64,000 nt of DNA from Branchiostoma lanceolatum (Eukaryota; Chordata; Leptocardii; Amphioxiformes; Branchiostomatidae), in contig NC_089737.1 in assembly GCF_035083965.1 (NCBI RefSeq), forward strand, positions 14,125,029-14,189,028. Direction: 5' to 3'. This document shows positions 35,889 through 47,959 of this stretch, piece after piece. Both the position numbers and the translations under genes were made by a program. Within the stretch, counting starts at the first letter, position 1; each line of letters begins with the position of its first letter. The notes under the pieces were generated by a model, which saw only the letters and a program-made list of their open reading frames with translations, had not been told where the DNA came from and ran no database searches.

Positions 35889-37581
35889 CTGCTGGAATGT
35901 TTGGCAATCCACATAGGGACGCAAACTTTCCTGTGCTCTGTCACCTAGCTACTTACACCTGCGCATTTATCCGTATTTGAGGCGAGTGTGTGGGGATTTC
36001 CAATGTTTACGGTCTGAGGGTCAAAGTTCGATCTTGAAAATGACGTCAGTCCTTTTGCATATGAACTTTCGGTCGTCTAGTGGTTTGAGCATGTGTTGGT
36101 CAACATATCACCACTGGGTGTTAGACTGCATTTAAAAGAAATTAAACTCTTGTGATCTGTTTGTTAGACTGCACTTAAAAGAAATTAAACTTTTGTGATC
36201 TGTTTAAGCAAGAGGTTATAACCTCCTTGGTTTAAGTACTGATAATGCACACCCGAAAGGAAGGGCTAATGTTTTACTAGATATCCGGATGTATCACGGG
36301 GCCTTTGTTTGTTTGTATTGCATACCCGGTAAACCGCCTCAAGACATAACATACCAGGTTTGTACTGAAGCGTACAAGCTGCATATCCGGACAGATTTAT
36401 ATGATCCACTCACACGCATGCAATGACGTGATACATATGACGTTTTTAATACTAATATTCAAACATAATATTTTCTTTCTATTATCGTCTTACATTCCGT
36501 GAATAATATTTTAAGATCTCCGGTTGTGAATGTACTAATGGCATAATTAAATAATAATCCACAATGTAACATTGAACGTATATATTCTATGACATAGAAA
36601 TGTACAAGGCTTGTTAAATTGACTCTTTGCTAAGATTGATACTCTCATTAACATAAGCTGAACACGGCCAATCACAATTCCTGAGTAATTTAAGATGAAC
36701 ATAATTATCTAATGTTTATGATTATATAAACATGACTTGCTCCTAAAGAAATAAACTTGCAATTGCATTGATTAACAACAATATTGCTTAATTTCCTTTT
36801 TTTTTTAGGTCACATCAATTCAATTTCTAGATCCTTGGATCGCTAGATTGGAATATCAACCTGAAAACAGATTCTTCATGTGGGTATGAAGCATACTTTG
36901 TGCGTATAAATATGTAACGTTAGGGTAAATCTAATCACATTGGAATTGCATAGATACTATCTAAAACTTCAACAATTCAATTCCAGAAATCTGCTCGACG
37001 AATGTATGAAGATTAGCAAATATTGAATCCAGTAGAAGGCAAAAAGCCTCAAAGAATTATTCCTTGAAAACGCGGTACTTTATCTTATGGGTTTTGATCT
37101 TAAAGACATGTTTCAAGACGTTGATTTACCAGATACCATCGATACGTGTTACACGTGAAAGCTTAACATTAATACAACAATTGAAAGTTGTGCATACCGA
37201 TACCTTTTACACGTATATCACCAATTTAGAGTCATAAATGACTAGCATCAATCATCGTCAGGAGTGTCAATCAACGTTAGACATCATCATGCATTAATAC
37301 TACATTCGAAACGAATCAAACAAAAGACATATTATATCTTATTCAGTTGTTTGATTTTGTATAAAGCCTTCAAAGAGCATTAATGGAAAATACATTAGCC
37401 TTCTAAATGCTACCTAACCCCTTAATCAATACGGATTTGGTACCAAACATTCTCAGGCTGATGATTAATCTGATTTAGAATATGTGAAAGCTTAGGGAAG
37501 GTAGGGAAGTTAATACACGAAATGGTAGCTGACACCAGGTATCAATCTATTTGCCAAACGATTGCCTTAGCAGGCTGACAA
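35889..37581. other. interval between GBP-kinase gene and AGMO1; no exon recognised
   Basis: If the GBP-kinase gene has an upstream first exon it should lie here. I found no DED-like reading frame. 36115-36215 has a tandem pair (ttagactgca(t/c)ttaaaagaaa, then ttaaact). 36303-36420 is the TGCATACCCGGTAAACCGCC repeat. The remainder is AT-rich. Confidence 0.5.
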
Positions 37582-40500
37582 TTAATCTGATTTGAGGGCT
37601 TTAACCTTAAAAAAAGGTTTAAGGAAGCTGATACCCCAGATGGCAGCCGACATGAGGTACCAGGCCAGCATGGCGTTCATCAGCGGAGAGGGAAGCAGAA
37701 CGGCGGGCGGTCCCGTCAGTCTGGTCGCCACGTCAACCAGCGCGTACGTCAGACAACGTGTGAAGTCTACTATAGGTGCACTGGGCCTACAGGGGAAGGG
37801 GGGAACATTGGTTAACCTTCCACCTGCCGCTTAACTCAATGGGACAGCACCGATTGTACAGTTTTCGTACATTTGATATTAATTGTCGGCCACGTGATGT
37901 GTATATTTGCTATTGTTCCGTTTCGAAATTGTACATGTAAGTAACCTTTGCAAAGTACAGCACGTACGTCAGACAGCGGGCGAAGTCTACTATCGGCGCA
38001 CTGGGCCTGAGGGAAATATAGCAACAAAATATAGTTCGTGGATCGTGTGGCGTAACGGCAGGGTCCCGGATTCGAATCCCCTGACGCCATCGATCTTATA
38101 CCATTGGGAAAAAGGCACTTTACACGACTTTCCTCACTACACCCAAGTGTAAAAACGGGTATATTGTGTGTGTGGGTCACGACACCAGCAATAGCTACCT
38201 GTGTCCCACGTGTATTGCACTGTTGCAATTATAATACAATCAAATCAAATGAAGGCAACACACGTTTTCAACTTGTTAACATCTCTCTCTCTCATTAGAT
38301 AGTAATGATTCACTATAGCTGATCATCAGGTTGGGACGACAAACTAGATATTTGAGTCGTTGTTCACATTGACAATTAAAGTCTTCTTCTTACCTGAATA
38401 CATTTTGCCATGTACAGTTATCTGGCACGTTAACGATAGCAAAAAGACTGGAAAAAATGCAGGATTTGATTGTGTGCAAGAATTATAATATCAGATAAAA
38501 TAGCTCCTGGACCAAGCTGTTTATCGATATGTGCCCATCTCTACTGGACCAAAGTTTATATTTAGATGAACATTAAAGGAAGATATGCAGTGCAAGTATC
38601 TAATAGAAAATCTTATTCAGTATGCTATACATACTTCATGTCCATGATAGCAGCCACAGACACCAGAGTCCAGAGCACAAACATCACCCTCCCCAGCATG
38701 GCAGTAGTAGTCAGGTCCTGAGACATGGAAAAATATAGTATAAAAGGGGGAAAGCAGTGAATGCTTTCATCATGGAAAAACACATCTTTATTACAATTTT
38801 CTTAGATTTACTGTAGAGTTTAAATTATCCAAAATTTTAGTCTCTTCACACTTTATTTCTTAGTCGTGGCGTTTTTGCTTGATATTACATCCCTTAGAAC
38901 GGATAGTAGATGTAATATCAAGCAAAACGTCCTTCTTTAGTCGCCACAGCTGCATATCATTGACTGCCACAGTAAAAAGAAACTGAAGGGAAAGCTTTTT
39001 AAAAGGCATAATGTTCCTCGAAATATTATCATTAGGCCACACCAATTTAATTTCTTGGTTTACGGATTTTTTCTTAAATTTCAGCAAAAAAAATCATGAA
39101 AACAGAAGGCTGGGGTGAAAACTTGCACCTGACCCTGTTCACACCCTGAAACTGTGTGCACCAAAGTACAGAATTTTCTGAGATTCTGTTTTTATATTGA
39201 TTTTGGAATTTAGCATTTTTTTTCAAAATATCCATTAACCAAGAAATTAAATTGGTGTGGCCTTAAGGGAGTTATCGCAACTACAAGTAAATACTAGAAT
39301 GGCAACATTTTCGGGAAAATGCAGAATATTCCCCTCCCATTACCTACACCTCAAATATGACATCCTTAGCATTGACTGTAAGGATATGACGAAGTTTCTG
39401 TATAAATTATGCAAAGGAGGTCGGCATTAGCATAATTTATGGCCAGGTGTGTTCGGCCTTTCCTAAAGGTACCTACATCTCAAATATGACATCCGTAGCT
39501 TTTATGGTTAGGGATATGCATAAATTATGCATAATGCACTCATTAACATAATTTATGGCCAGGTTTTCTGACCTTTCCTAAAGGTACCTGCATCTCATCC
39601 GTAGCCTTTACAGTAAGGGAAAAACATGTTTATGCATAAATTATGCAAATGAGGTCTGCATTAGCATAATTTATGTACAGGTGTGTTCACCTCTCCTAAA
39701 GGTACCTACATCTGAAATATGCCATCCGTAGTCTTTACGGTAAGGGATATACATACATTATGCAAATGAGGTCCGCATTAGCATAATTTATGTGCAGGTG
39801 TGTTCACCTCTCTTTAAGGTACCTACATCTGAAATATGCCATCCGTAGTCTTTACGGTAAGGGATATACATACATTATGCAAATGAGGTCCTCATTAGCA
39901 TAATTTATGTCCAGGTGTGTTCACCTTTCCTAAATATACCTACATCTCAAATAAGACATCTGTAGCTTTTACGGTAAGGGAAATACAAGTTTCTGCATAA
40001 ATTATGCAAATGAGGTCCTCATTAGCATAATTCATGGCCAGGTGTGTTTACCTTTCCTAAATTTATCTACTTCTCAAATATGGCATCTGCAGCATTTACT
40101 GTAAACGCAATACAAGTTTTTGCATAAATTATGCAAATGAGGCCCTCATTAGCATAATTTATGTCCAGGTGTGTTCACCTTTCCTACAGATACCTACATC
40201 TCAAATATGACATCTGTAGCTTTTATGGTAAGGGAAATACAAGTTTCTGCATAAATTATGCAAATGAGGTCCTCATTAGCATAATTCATGGTCAGGTGTG
40301 TTTACCTTTCCTAAATTTATCTACATCTCAAATATGACATCTGCAGCTTTTACTGTAAACGCAATACAAGTTTTTGCATAAATTATGCAAAGTATGTCCT
40401 CATTAGCATAATTTATTGTCAGGTGTATTCACCTTTCCTATAGGTACCTACATCTCAAATATAACATCCGTACATTGTAACATAAGGTACATATAACTTA

Positions 40501-43500
40501 CTGCAATACCATTAGTACAGCTACCACCGCACATCTACTTGGTTTTTGGCAGAAGAAAGAAGAAGAAGAAGAAGAACAGGCAAGCAAAAACAGTATATCC
40601 CCCTTCCCACTGGAAGGGGAATATAACTAAGAGATTATGAACCCACATGTTCAACAATCCCTTCGAATGGTCTCTTTAAGTTAAACTTCTGTTCACCTAC
40701 CTTAGCCACAGTGACCAGCTCCTGGTATAAAACCACGCCCAGCACAAAATGCACGGCCACATAGACTGACCACAGGCTTGAAGCCTTGCTGTCGTACTTT
40801 GGCTCTGGATACTTCACCTAAGTTCATATAAAAACAGTAGATATGCATATTATTTTTTTTTCATTTGAGTAATGGTACTGAAACGGTGCCGACAAACATA
40901 ACCGTATTGGCGAAGGTAACAAAATAGACAACATATCAGACGGCGACGTACCTTAGGGATGTCTTCGATGCACCCCATTCGAGGCTTCCCCGGTGCCCAT
41001 CCCGGTCCCTTCCACAGTACGGACAGTTTGTTGGTCAGGCCTGGAGTCGCCCAGAATGTCTTCCAGATATGGATGTAGTGGCAGAACTGGAAATGGCGAA
41101 CAATATGTAGTTGCTTTTGTTCCAATCACCTTATGATACATGTACCTCAAGTTTAACATCAATCCCATCCATGTGAGCTAGGGTCTATGTACAGAACAAC
41201 TAAAAAAAAAAGTAGCGATATTCTCACCTGCACCCAGATAGGGTCCCACGTGTTGAGTGGATGCGTCAGGCCGTATACCACCTTCTCTTCCTCTTTGGCA
41301 AACGTACCTATAGATACATGTACATGTATGTCAATCCCATTATGATATTATACAGACATGTTTATTTGCTTGTTTATTTGAAAGATCTCCATTAGGATAA
41401 GAATGTGTTATTTTCGGCCATCAAATGCAAATAGAAAAATAGTCTCTAAAACACTGAACTTCGCACGCTACAAAGTTACTTACCGAACATCCTGTCAAAG
41501 ATGATGAGCGTGCCACCATAGTTCTTGTCAATACAGTACGGGTTCCTTCCTTTAAGGTAGAACGAGAGAATAGTTTCAGCAATCATATAAGACAATTTTC
41601 TGTAAGATTATAAGTACATGCAGCTCTTAGCAATTCTGCATGCGGAAGTCATTTAAACAACTACAAGTGCACATTCTTGTTTCGAATCCTTACATCTAGG
41701 CAACATACAAGGCTTTTAATTTTAAAACGAAACAATTCACATTATATCATCAATGCACAAAACAGTTAAATATGTAGAGGACTTACCAAGAATGTATGTA
41801 TTACTTAAGGTCCAATATACATTTCCTTAGCCGTTGCTAATTAAACCAAAACAAACTGTATAACCTAATTGCAACTGACCATGGTGCACTCTGTGGTGGC
41901 TGGGGGTGTTCAGTATGTACTCCAGGGGCCCAAGGGACGTCACCAGCTGTAAAATGGACATTTGGTACATAAATACATCTTGCATGTATCGACCTACATC
42001 AGCAAAAGTAAGCTTGGCACTGAAATTGATTATTTTACAGTAGCATGTCAATTGATAGATACAATGTATATGTTGTGTTGACCTCTTATAGCGTCCAGCT
42101 AGTGGCACATAGGGCCGCACGTTTCCTTGCTGTTTCTGTAGAAAGGTACACAATTTTGATAGGGAGGAGTTGCTAGCCCTTTCTCTTTATCGTACTCGAA
42201 GCACCTCATCTAACACGGGACCCCCATTTACGTCCCTTTCGAAAGACAGGTGCAGCCCCAACCGGGGTGTCCTACCCAGGATTGAACCGGGATCTCACAG
42301 TTACCAATTATAATTGGAACAAGGAGCTCAACTGTGGGGCTACTACCAGGTGAGATATTGGGACATCTCTGATAGTATGTGTGTGTGTTCAAATCCTGGG
42401 AAGGGCATCTCGGTTGGGGCTGCACCTGTCTTTCGGAAGGGACGTAAATTGGGATATCGTGTTCGAAGAGGTGCCTCGAGCACGTTAAAGGGAAACGGCA
42501 AGCAAACCCTCCCTCCCTCCCTGTACCACGCTACAGAAACAGCAATGAAAGTTCCCGACCTATGTGCCACTAGGTCATCATCATCATCATCATCATTGGT
42601 CGGCTGTTACGCAGGCCACTAGGTACTATAAGGTAAACAACAGAAACAATAACAAAAACTCATTACACCACTTGGAGAAATGGGATGAAGTTCTTACCTC
42701 GGTGTGTATCCAGAACTGATACAACAGGTTGAACTGGAAGTGAGCAGAGAACGCAGCTGGGGGAACCAGGAAAGCCATTGGCAGCTGGAACAACTGAAAT
42801 CAACAGTACATGGTTTTACTTTGAGACAAAGCACACTCATTAAACACTTTCTCTCAAGCTTTTAGTTAGAAGGATGTCAGGGTATCCTGGGGATGCCGTA
42901 GGATATTTTTTTATCCCTTTCTGAAATGAAAAAAAAAGGTAAAAGTAAAAGTAAAGGTAGTCCCATAGCATTTTGAGGCCCTAGGGGCAGTTGCTTGTTA
43001 TCCACTGTGTCTAGGGCAAGATGCTATAAGTCAAGTACCAATTTGTACAACTGGGTGGAGTGAGGAAAGTCGTCTTAAGTGCTTTCACAAGGACACAGCA
43101 TCAGTGGAATATCAGTGGATTCAAACCCACCACATCTGGGTTCTGGGCCAAGCACACTAAAACCCTTATCAATAATTTCTTGGATCGGAAAATAAAGGCC
43201 TAAATGTGGCAAGATACTCACAAAGAAGGGGCCGACTCTCCGGAAAAAGGACTGTCTCATTGCCGTTGTCAGGTTGTACTCTTCCGAGCTGTGGTGGACC
43301 TGGTGCGCTGCCCACAAAATGTTCACCTCTACAGCGGAAATTATATAAAGCAGAGAAAGAAAATGAGTGGCAAAAGCTTTGGAAAGATACCTGCAGAGAA
43401 TGTGCCAAATTTCCGAGTGGAAAACACCTGTGCCATCGTTAAGCCCCTGTCTCACATGACCCGCGGCACGTTGGCGACCTCGCTGCGACCAAGCGATTTG

Positions 43501-44481
43501 ACAGAGCGCCCATAAAATGTTCACCTCTACAGCAGAAATTATATAAAGCAGAGAAAAGAAATTAATGGTACAAGCTGTGGCAAGATGAATGCACCTACAA
43601 AGTATACATTATTATATACATTATTTCTACTGTCAGTCATAGATAAGATTAATTCCTTGTATTTGTTTAGTAGAAGCAATAGTTCAAACCTCATGTGCGT
43701 AACTACCATACACTGTACCAGTTACAATTGTCGCGCAATAAAGTTCTTCTTCTATCTTTGTTTGCATGGCATACCCGGTAAACCGCCTCAAGGTATGAGG
43801 CACCACAGTTGTACTGATTAATTCGATCTATTCATACTCTTTCCGATAAGTGTGGTGGGTTCTTTTACATGCTCAAAGTGTGGCTCTCCTAAAACACGGG
43901 ACCTCCATGTAACGTCCTGTCCGGGGGACGTCCTTAACCGAACCTAGGTACTTATTTTCACCTGTGTGAATTGAGGAAGTCGCGTGTGCACAACATCAAC
44001 GGACAAATCAGGGGATCCCGGATTCGACCCCAATACACCCTCAGCCACTGCGCCACCGCGACGCCACATACAAAAGCTGTGACAAGATACTTACAAAGAT
44101 TATGCCAAATTTCTGAGCAGAAAACAGTGATACATACCATGTGACATCCTGTGGAACCAGTAGTAGGTAAACTCCACCAGGATGAAGGCAGTCCACCAGG
44201 TGACGGGGGAGTCCCAGGGTAGATCCACTAGTCTGTAGTTCTCATACACCCAGACGTACGTCATCATGTAAACACCCTTGGTGAAAAAGCTGTAACAATA
44301 GATGCACAAATTGTGTACTGTAAATTAATCGAAATCGACGGCGATGGAAATATAAAGCGTTTGCGTTTTTTCTTGCCTTAAGATAAATCGGGTTAGGACA
44401 TTGGTTCGAACAAGCAAACTTTTAGATTGGGATGGGAGGGCTCAATACTGCAATGTTTTGATTCATAATAATACAACTCTA

Positions 44482-44530
<49 letters not shown>

Positions 44531-45121
44531 TGTCTGTGTGTGTGTTTGTTTATTTGTTTGTGGATGTGTGTGTGTGTTTGACAGTGTTTGTGAACAGCGA
44601 TGATATTTGGCATGTCGGTAAATGTCTGACAAAAAGGATAACTTTGATTGTGGGTCACCTGGCGGCATTCTAAGGTACTGTGGCAAAACTTCCAGTTTTT
44701 ATGTCCCACGATTCATCATTTTTGAGAGGTAGATATCTCCTGTTGAATATTTGTAAATGCAAACTTACTTTTTCTTTTTCAAATTGCAGGTGGTATTTGT
44801 AGCCCTGCATGACTTACTTTGACGTTTCAGATATCATTCCTGCTGACAGTGAGCCGATGGAGTCGTTCAGACGTGAAGGCGATCTCTTGTTCTTCAGAGA
44901 AGCCAGCACAAACTCCAGCAACATCATGCCGATAAAGATCGGGACCGCCTGGACGTTTTGAAGACAAAAATTTAAAGTTTTGTGAACTTTAGAAATTGTA
45001 CTTGTAGAAACAAGACAATCGGAGATAGTAGACTTCACCCGATCCTGAAAAAAAAACTACACAGCTCACGCTAGCATAACACATAGCAACTTCAGTAGAA
45101 CACACACACGCACGCACAAAC

Positions 45122-45159
<38 letters not shown>

Positions 45160-45163
45160 ACAT

Positions 45164-45217
<54 letters not shown>

Positions 45218-46447
45218 AACTTGTCTACCGTGTAATCAACATTAAATTGAGAATGAGGTCCATTTCCTATTTTATTGCCCTTTTTACGACAATTTACGCC
45301 GAACACTGTTCAACAAAATGTACAACAAGAGACCTGATATCATTTGGGAAAGAGATGAAACAAAACTTAACGTAACTGTTTATTCACGGAGGGGTTATTT
45401 AAAATTGCTTCATACATTCAGCAGGCTTGGACGAAATATAAGCACTACATCTACTCGTAACAAAAATACTTCAATGGAATGATTTGATCCTATTTTGCAT
45501 CTAGTTTTGTTTTTGTTTGGTTTTGTCTCTATCCTGTCATGTACTGCTTTGACTGTAATACACTGAGTTGATATACGTGTTGTTACCTTCAATAACTTTT
45601 GGGTTGAATTTAATCTATGTTCATCATTGTAATTATGTTCATATTTGTGTTTCTCATTACCGCTATTATTATGATTTATTTCTGATTATTATTATTTATT
45701 ACCGTACCTCTACTAACACTCCTATGTGAAGTCTATGTATTCAATTGGTGTCCTATAAATCCGTATGGGCTGGTCGACTTTATTGAGTCGCAGGACACGA
45801 AAATAAAATATTCATTGATTCATACACATACACACACGCGCGCGCGCACAAACACACACAGGAAAACAAGAACCAATACTTGACACCCCAGAATGATAAA
45901 GTAAAAAGTGCGAAAAAGACAAAATGAATGTCTATAACTGCATAAGGGTGACTTGCAATAACGCTTGCTTATATATTCTGCTCGTATTACTTAACCTGTT
46001 ATGTATACAGAATACTTTGTTGACAACAGGCAAACTATAGTACTTTCGTAAGGTCGGAATCTACAGATATAGATATAACGTTACACATAAACCCAAGTGC
46101 AATCATCAAAACAAAATTAGCTAACGTACAGTGCAGCGGCTGCCTTATTACTAACATATGTCTAACTACATGTGGTTTAGTGATTAAGAAGTTTTATCAT
46201 TTTGGTCAAATCCATATATATAATTGCAACTGGGTTAAAGTTCAAACAAAGTGTCATGCGAATGCGCTACAAAGAATAAAAGTTTCGGCACAATCACCTG
46301 CTGTATGTATTTGGGAACTTCCTCCACGGTTTGGAACGACGTCTCGTTCGGAGTGACGAGGTAGAAAATCCGCCGGAGTCCCGTCAGAACCGACGGCCCG
46401 TCCTTTCCGGCGAAAACCTCCTGCACTTTCAGCTCACCCCCCGCCAT
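37582..46447 (-). CDS. AGMO: alkylglycerol monooxygenase, copy 1 (12 exons, complete)
   Basis: ER-membrane, tetrahydrobiopterin- and iron-dependent enzyme that hydroxylates ether lipids, releasing fatty aldehyde and glycerol derivative. Exons 46447-46298, 44948-44818, 44289-44138, 43328-43222, 42793-42698, 41946-41880, 41549-41484, 41307-41228, 41086-40952, 40817-40701, 38717-38635, 37786-37582; 462 residues (human about 445) with all phases consistent. The eight-histidine metal site of the fatty-acid-hydroxylase superfamily is intact: H140 and H144 (HRMSHE), H153/H156/H157 (HQVHH), H230/H233/H234 (within HHRVHH). [18 protein letters not shown] follows, typical of AGMO. Hydrophobic segments lie at about 50-65, 120-138, 180-200 and in the C-terminal third. 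Start is [12 protein letters not shown]. Head-to-tail paralogue at 51013-58407 with identical exon plan. The last exon reads KVKAL, then KSD and stop, longer by a few residues than copy 2. Confidence 0.93.
37960..38018 (-). repeat. partial duplicate of the AGMO1 last-exon start with its acceptor
   Basis: On - this reads tccctcag then GCCCAGTGCGCCGATAGTAG and CTTCGCCCGCTGTCTGACGT: the same codons as the first 45 bases of exon 37786-37582, then diverging into non-coding sequence. It resembles the AGMO2 last exon (51208) slightly more than its own neighbour. Confidence 0.65.
38035..38165 (+). mobile_element. truncated tRNA-derived SINE
   Basis: cgtgtggcgtaacggcaggg, ggattcgaatcccctgac (B-box-like), then aggcactttacacgactttc. 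Same family as 4245 and 23020. In the last AGMO1 intron. Confidence 0.65.
39035..39262. mobile_element. 228-base MITE with GGCCACACCAATTTAATTTC ends
   Basis: Left end ggccacaccaatttaatttc then ttggtt; right end aaccaag then aaattaaattggtgtggcc, perfect over about 26 bases. In the last AGMO1 intron. A hairpin-like pair (gcttgatattaca / tgtaatatcaagc) also lies just upstream at 38875-38930. Confidence 0.75.
39345..40490. repeat. satellite-like tandem array, about 10 units of 117-128 bases
   Basis: Each unit contains acctacatctcaaatatgac, catccgtagcttttacgg, then ataaattatgcaaatgagg and tcctcattagcataattta, then aggtgtgttcacctttccta. Units start near 39345, 39467, 39583, 39700, 39818, 39936, 40060, 40188, 40315 and 40444. 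The core AAATTATGCAAATGAGG ... CATTAGCATAATTT is a near-palindrome containing the octamer ATGCAAAT. In an AGMO1 intron. Confidence 0.85.
42180..42480. repeat. two SINE-type copies in inverted orientation
   Basis: 42184-42300 (gaagcacctcatct ... cgaaagacaggtgcagcccc ... aaccggggtgtcctacccag) is the inverse of 42340-42480 (cctgggaagggcatctcgg, ttggggctgcacctgtcttt, ... gaggtgcctcg). Both contain a tRNA B-box-like ttcaaatcc/ggattgaac. In an AGMO1 intron. Confidence 0.65.
43000..43135 (-). mobile_element. SINE fragment of the GGGAAAGGCAC family
   Basis: ctgggtggagtgaggaaagt, cgtcttaagtgctttcacaa, ggacacagcatcagtgg and ttcaaacccaccacatctgg are reverse-oriented counterparts of the SINE at 4245 and 23020. 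Confidence 0.55.
43505..43580 (-). repeat. duplicate of the AGMO1 exon 4 acceptor region
   Basis: cataaaatgttcacctctac then agcagaaattatataaagca and gagaaa repeats 43310-43370, which contains the true acceptor and the first codons (EVNIL) of exon 43328-43222. The copy keeps the acceptor and about 18 coding bases, then runs into a MITE remnant at 43440-43500. Confidence 0.65.
43765..44075 (-). mobile_element. composite SINE remnants
   Basis: 43765-43850 resembles the gcatacccggtaaaccgcc repeat of 36303. 43870-43945 has aaacacgggacctccatg. 44015-44070 has ggattcgaccccaataca then ctcagccactgcgccacc, a reverse tRNA-like head. In an AGMO1 intron, just downstream of exon 44289-44138 in the reading direction. 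Confidence 0.5.
44482..44580. repeat. (GT)n microsatellite
   Basis: Nearly pure GT run with a few interruptions. Apparent Cys/Val and His/Thr reading frames come from it. Confidence 0.9.
45100..45213. repeat. (CA)n microsatellite
   Basis: Nearly pure CA run in AGMO1 intron 1. It is the source of a spurious Cys/Val-rich frame on the minus strand. Confidence 0.9.
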
Positions 46448-47950
46448 TTTATTTTCTGACCGTTGGGTCGCTGACGTAACGTACAGGGCATCCATCTAAG
46501 AGTGTATTTATTTTGACGGGGCAAAGTCCACAGCTGGGCAAACGTAATTACATGAACTGCAGCTAAGCTTTAACTACGTTCCTGGGAGATGTTGACACGA
46601 GCGAGTGTTAAGGTAAGGTAAAGCAGGCATCCTCAATTCAGGTGAAGCATAATGCCTTTTCAAGTAGCTAGTGGTAGTGCAATGCAGCTTCGCCACGGCT
46701 CGCGTTTTGGCCAAGCACACCGGGTCACCCCTACTCTTCTCGATAAGTGTGTTGGGCTCTTTTACGTGCAGAGGTTTGACGCTTGAGGCTTACGTCCGAA
46801 GCTCCCTCATACACAGGGCCGCAGGCTTTACGACTCACCTTCCGAAATGACGGATGCAATCCCTCACAACATGTCCGAGCTCGAGTCGACCACTGAGGAT
46901 CGAACGCGGGCCCTAGGATCCACGGAATTTTGATCTAGATGGCGAAGCAGCGGGGTTGCGTTTCCAAAGGACACAACATTGGGACCTGTCAGTGATTCGA
47001 ACTCAGAACCTCCAGTTTCAGGGTCAGCAACCCTGACCACAAGGACATCGTGCTACCCTTGAGTGATATTGATAAAAATAGAGACTTGGATTTATCAATG
47101 ACATATTCATACAGTTGTTATCACGAAAACCAAATCAGTTTCAATGTTAAAATGAAACAATATGTGTGATTGATATAAAGCTCATTTATAATCTGCTAAA
47201 GGTACATTAAATAACTATAACCAACTCAGATACATGTAATGCATAGAATATCAATACTCACAAATTATATATTTTTTAATTATTTCTAGTCTGCAATGTG
47301 AATGTAGATATGCCATCATTAAATAACATTTGAATTACAGCTACCTGAGCTGCAGAATACAGTGGATCATCATCAAATAACATTTACAAAATGAATTAAG
47401 CCACTAAAAGTTTCAACAATTACATACACCTCAACCCTCCTTTCCATATCATTTGCAATGATATATAACAATTCTATATCACATCAAAATATACAAACGG
47501 GTGTTGAATTTACTGTTTTTACAGATAGATTCTTTGATAAATATCTAGTAGCACTAGTACATACAGTTTCATTGATATTGCTCATCTTGAACTTTTAGAA
47601 TACCATTCTAAATGCATTATCATCATTATCATTATTATTCCCTTCCACCAAAGCATCTAAGGGAAACTATTAGAAGAACCAAATCATGCCATTCATGAGT
47701 TATCAGCAATCGTTGCTTTCTGATTTGGAAGTTTGGGGAAATTAGGTCATACATTACATAGAAGTTGTAAATAAATGGACAATTGCATTGATATGGCTCA
47801 ATTAGACCTTCTAAACTATCATTCCAAAAGTTTGGACCTATTATAAACACCATTCCAGAGTCTTTGATAACTTTCAAATCTTGGTAGGTGATTTAGTACA
47901 ATGCATGAACCTTCTATGAGGTCACTCTCACCACATAATACTTCTGCCAA
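46448..47950. other. intergenic between AGMO1 5' end and AGMO2 3' array
   Basis: Contains the AGMO1 promoter (no TATA box recognised), a long SINE at 46612-47060 and AT-rich sequence. No coding exon seen. Confidence 0.55.
46612..47060 (-). mobile_element. long SINE, AGCTAGTGGTAGTGCAATG family
   Basis: Shares aggtaaagcaggcatcctc, tagtggtagtgcaatgcag, ccaagcacaccgggtcaccc, ctactcttctcgataagtgt, tttgacgcttgaggcttacg, atgtccgagctcgagtcgac and atggcgaagcagcggggt with 54837-55210. The right part has a reverse tRNA-like head (ttcgaactcagaacc). Confidence 0.7.
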
Positions 47951-47959
47951 GACAGCTTA

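Noticed and set aside
35889-37581. A DED exon for the second GBP gene
   Set aside because: I looked for a DED-like frame on the minus strand and found none; the phase-1 acceptor at 35889 alone is not enough.
44401-44709. Reading frames with long His-Thr or Cys-Val runs
   Set aside because: Translation of a (GT)n repeat inside an AGMO1 intron.
44989-45306. Cys/Val-rich 105-residue frame on -
   Set aside because: Translation of the (CA)n tract in AGMO1 intron 1.
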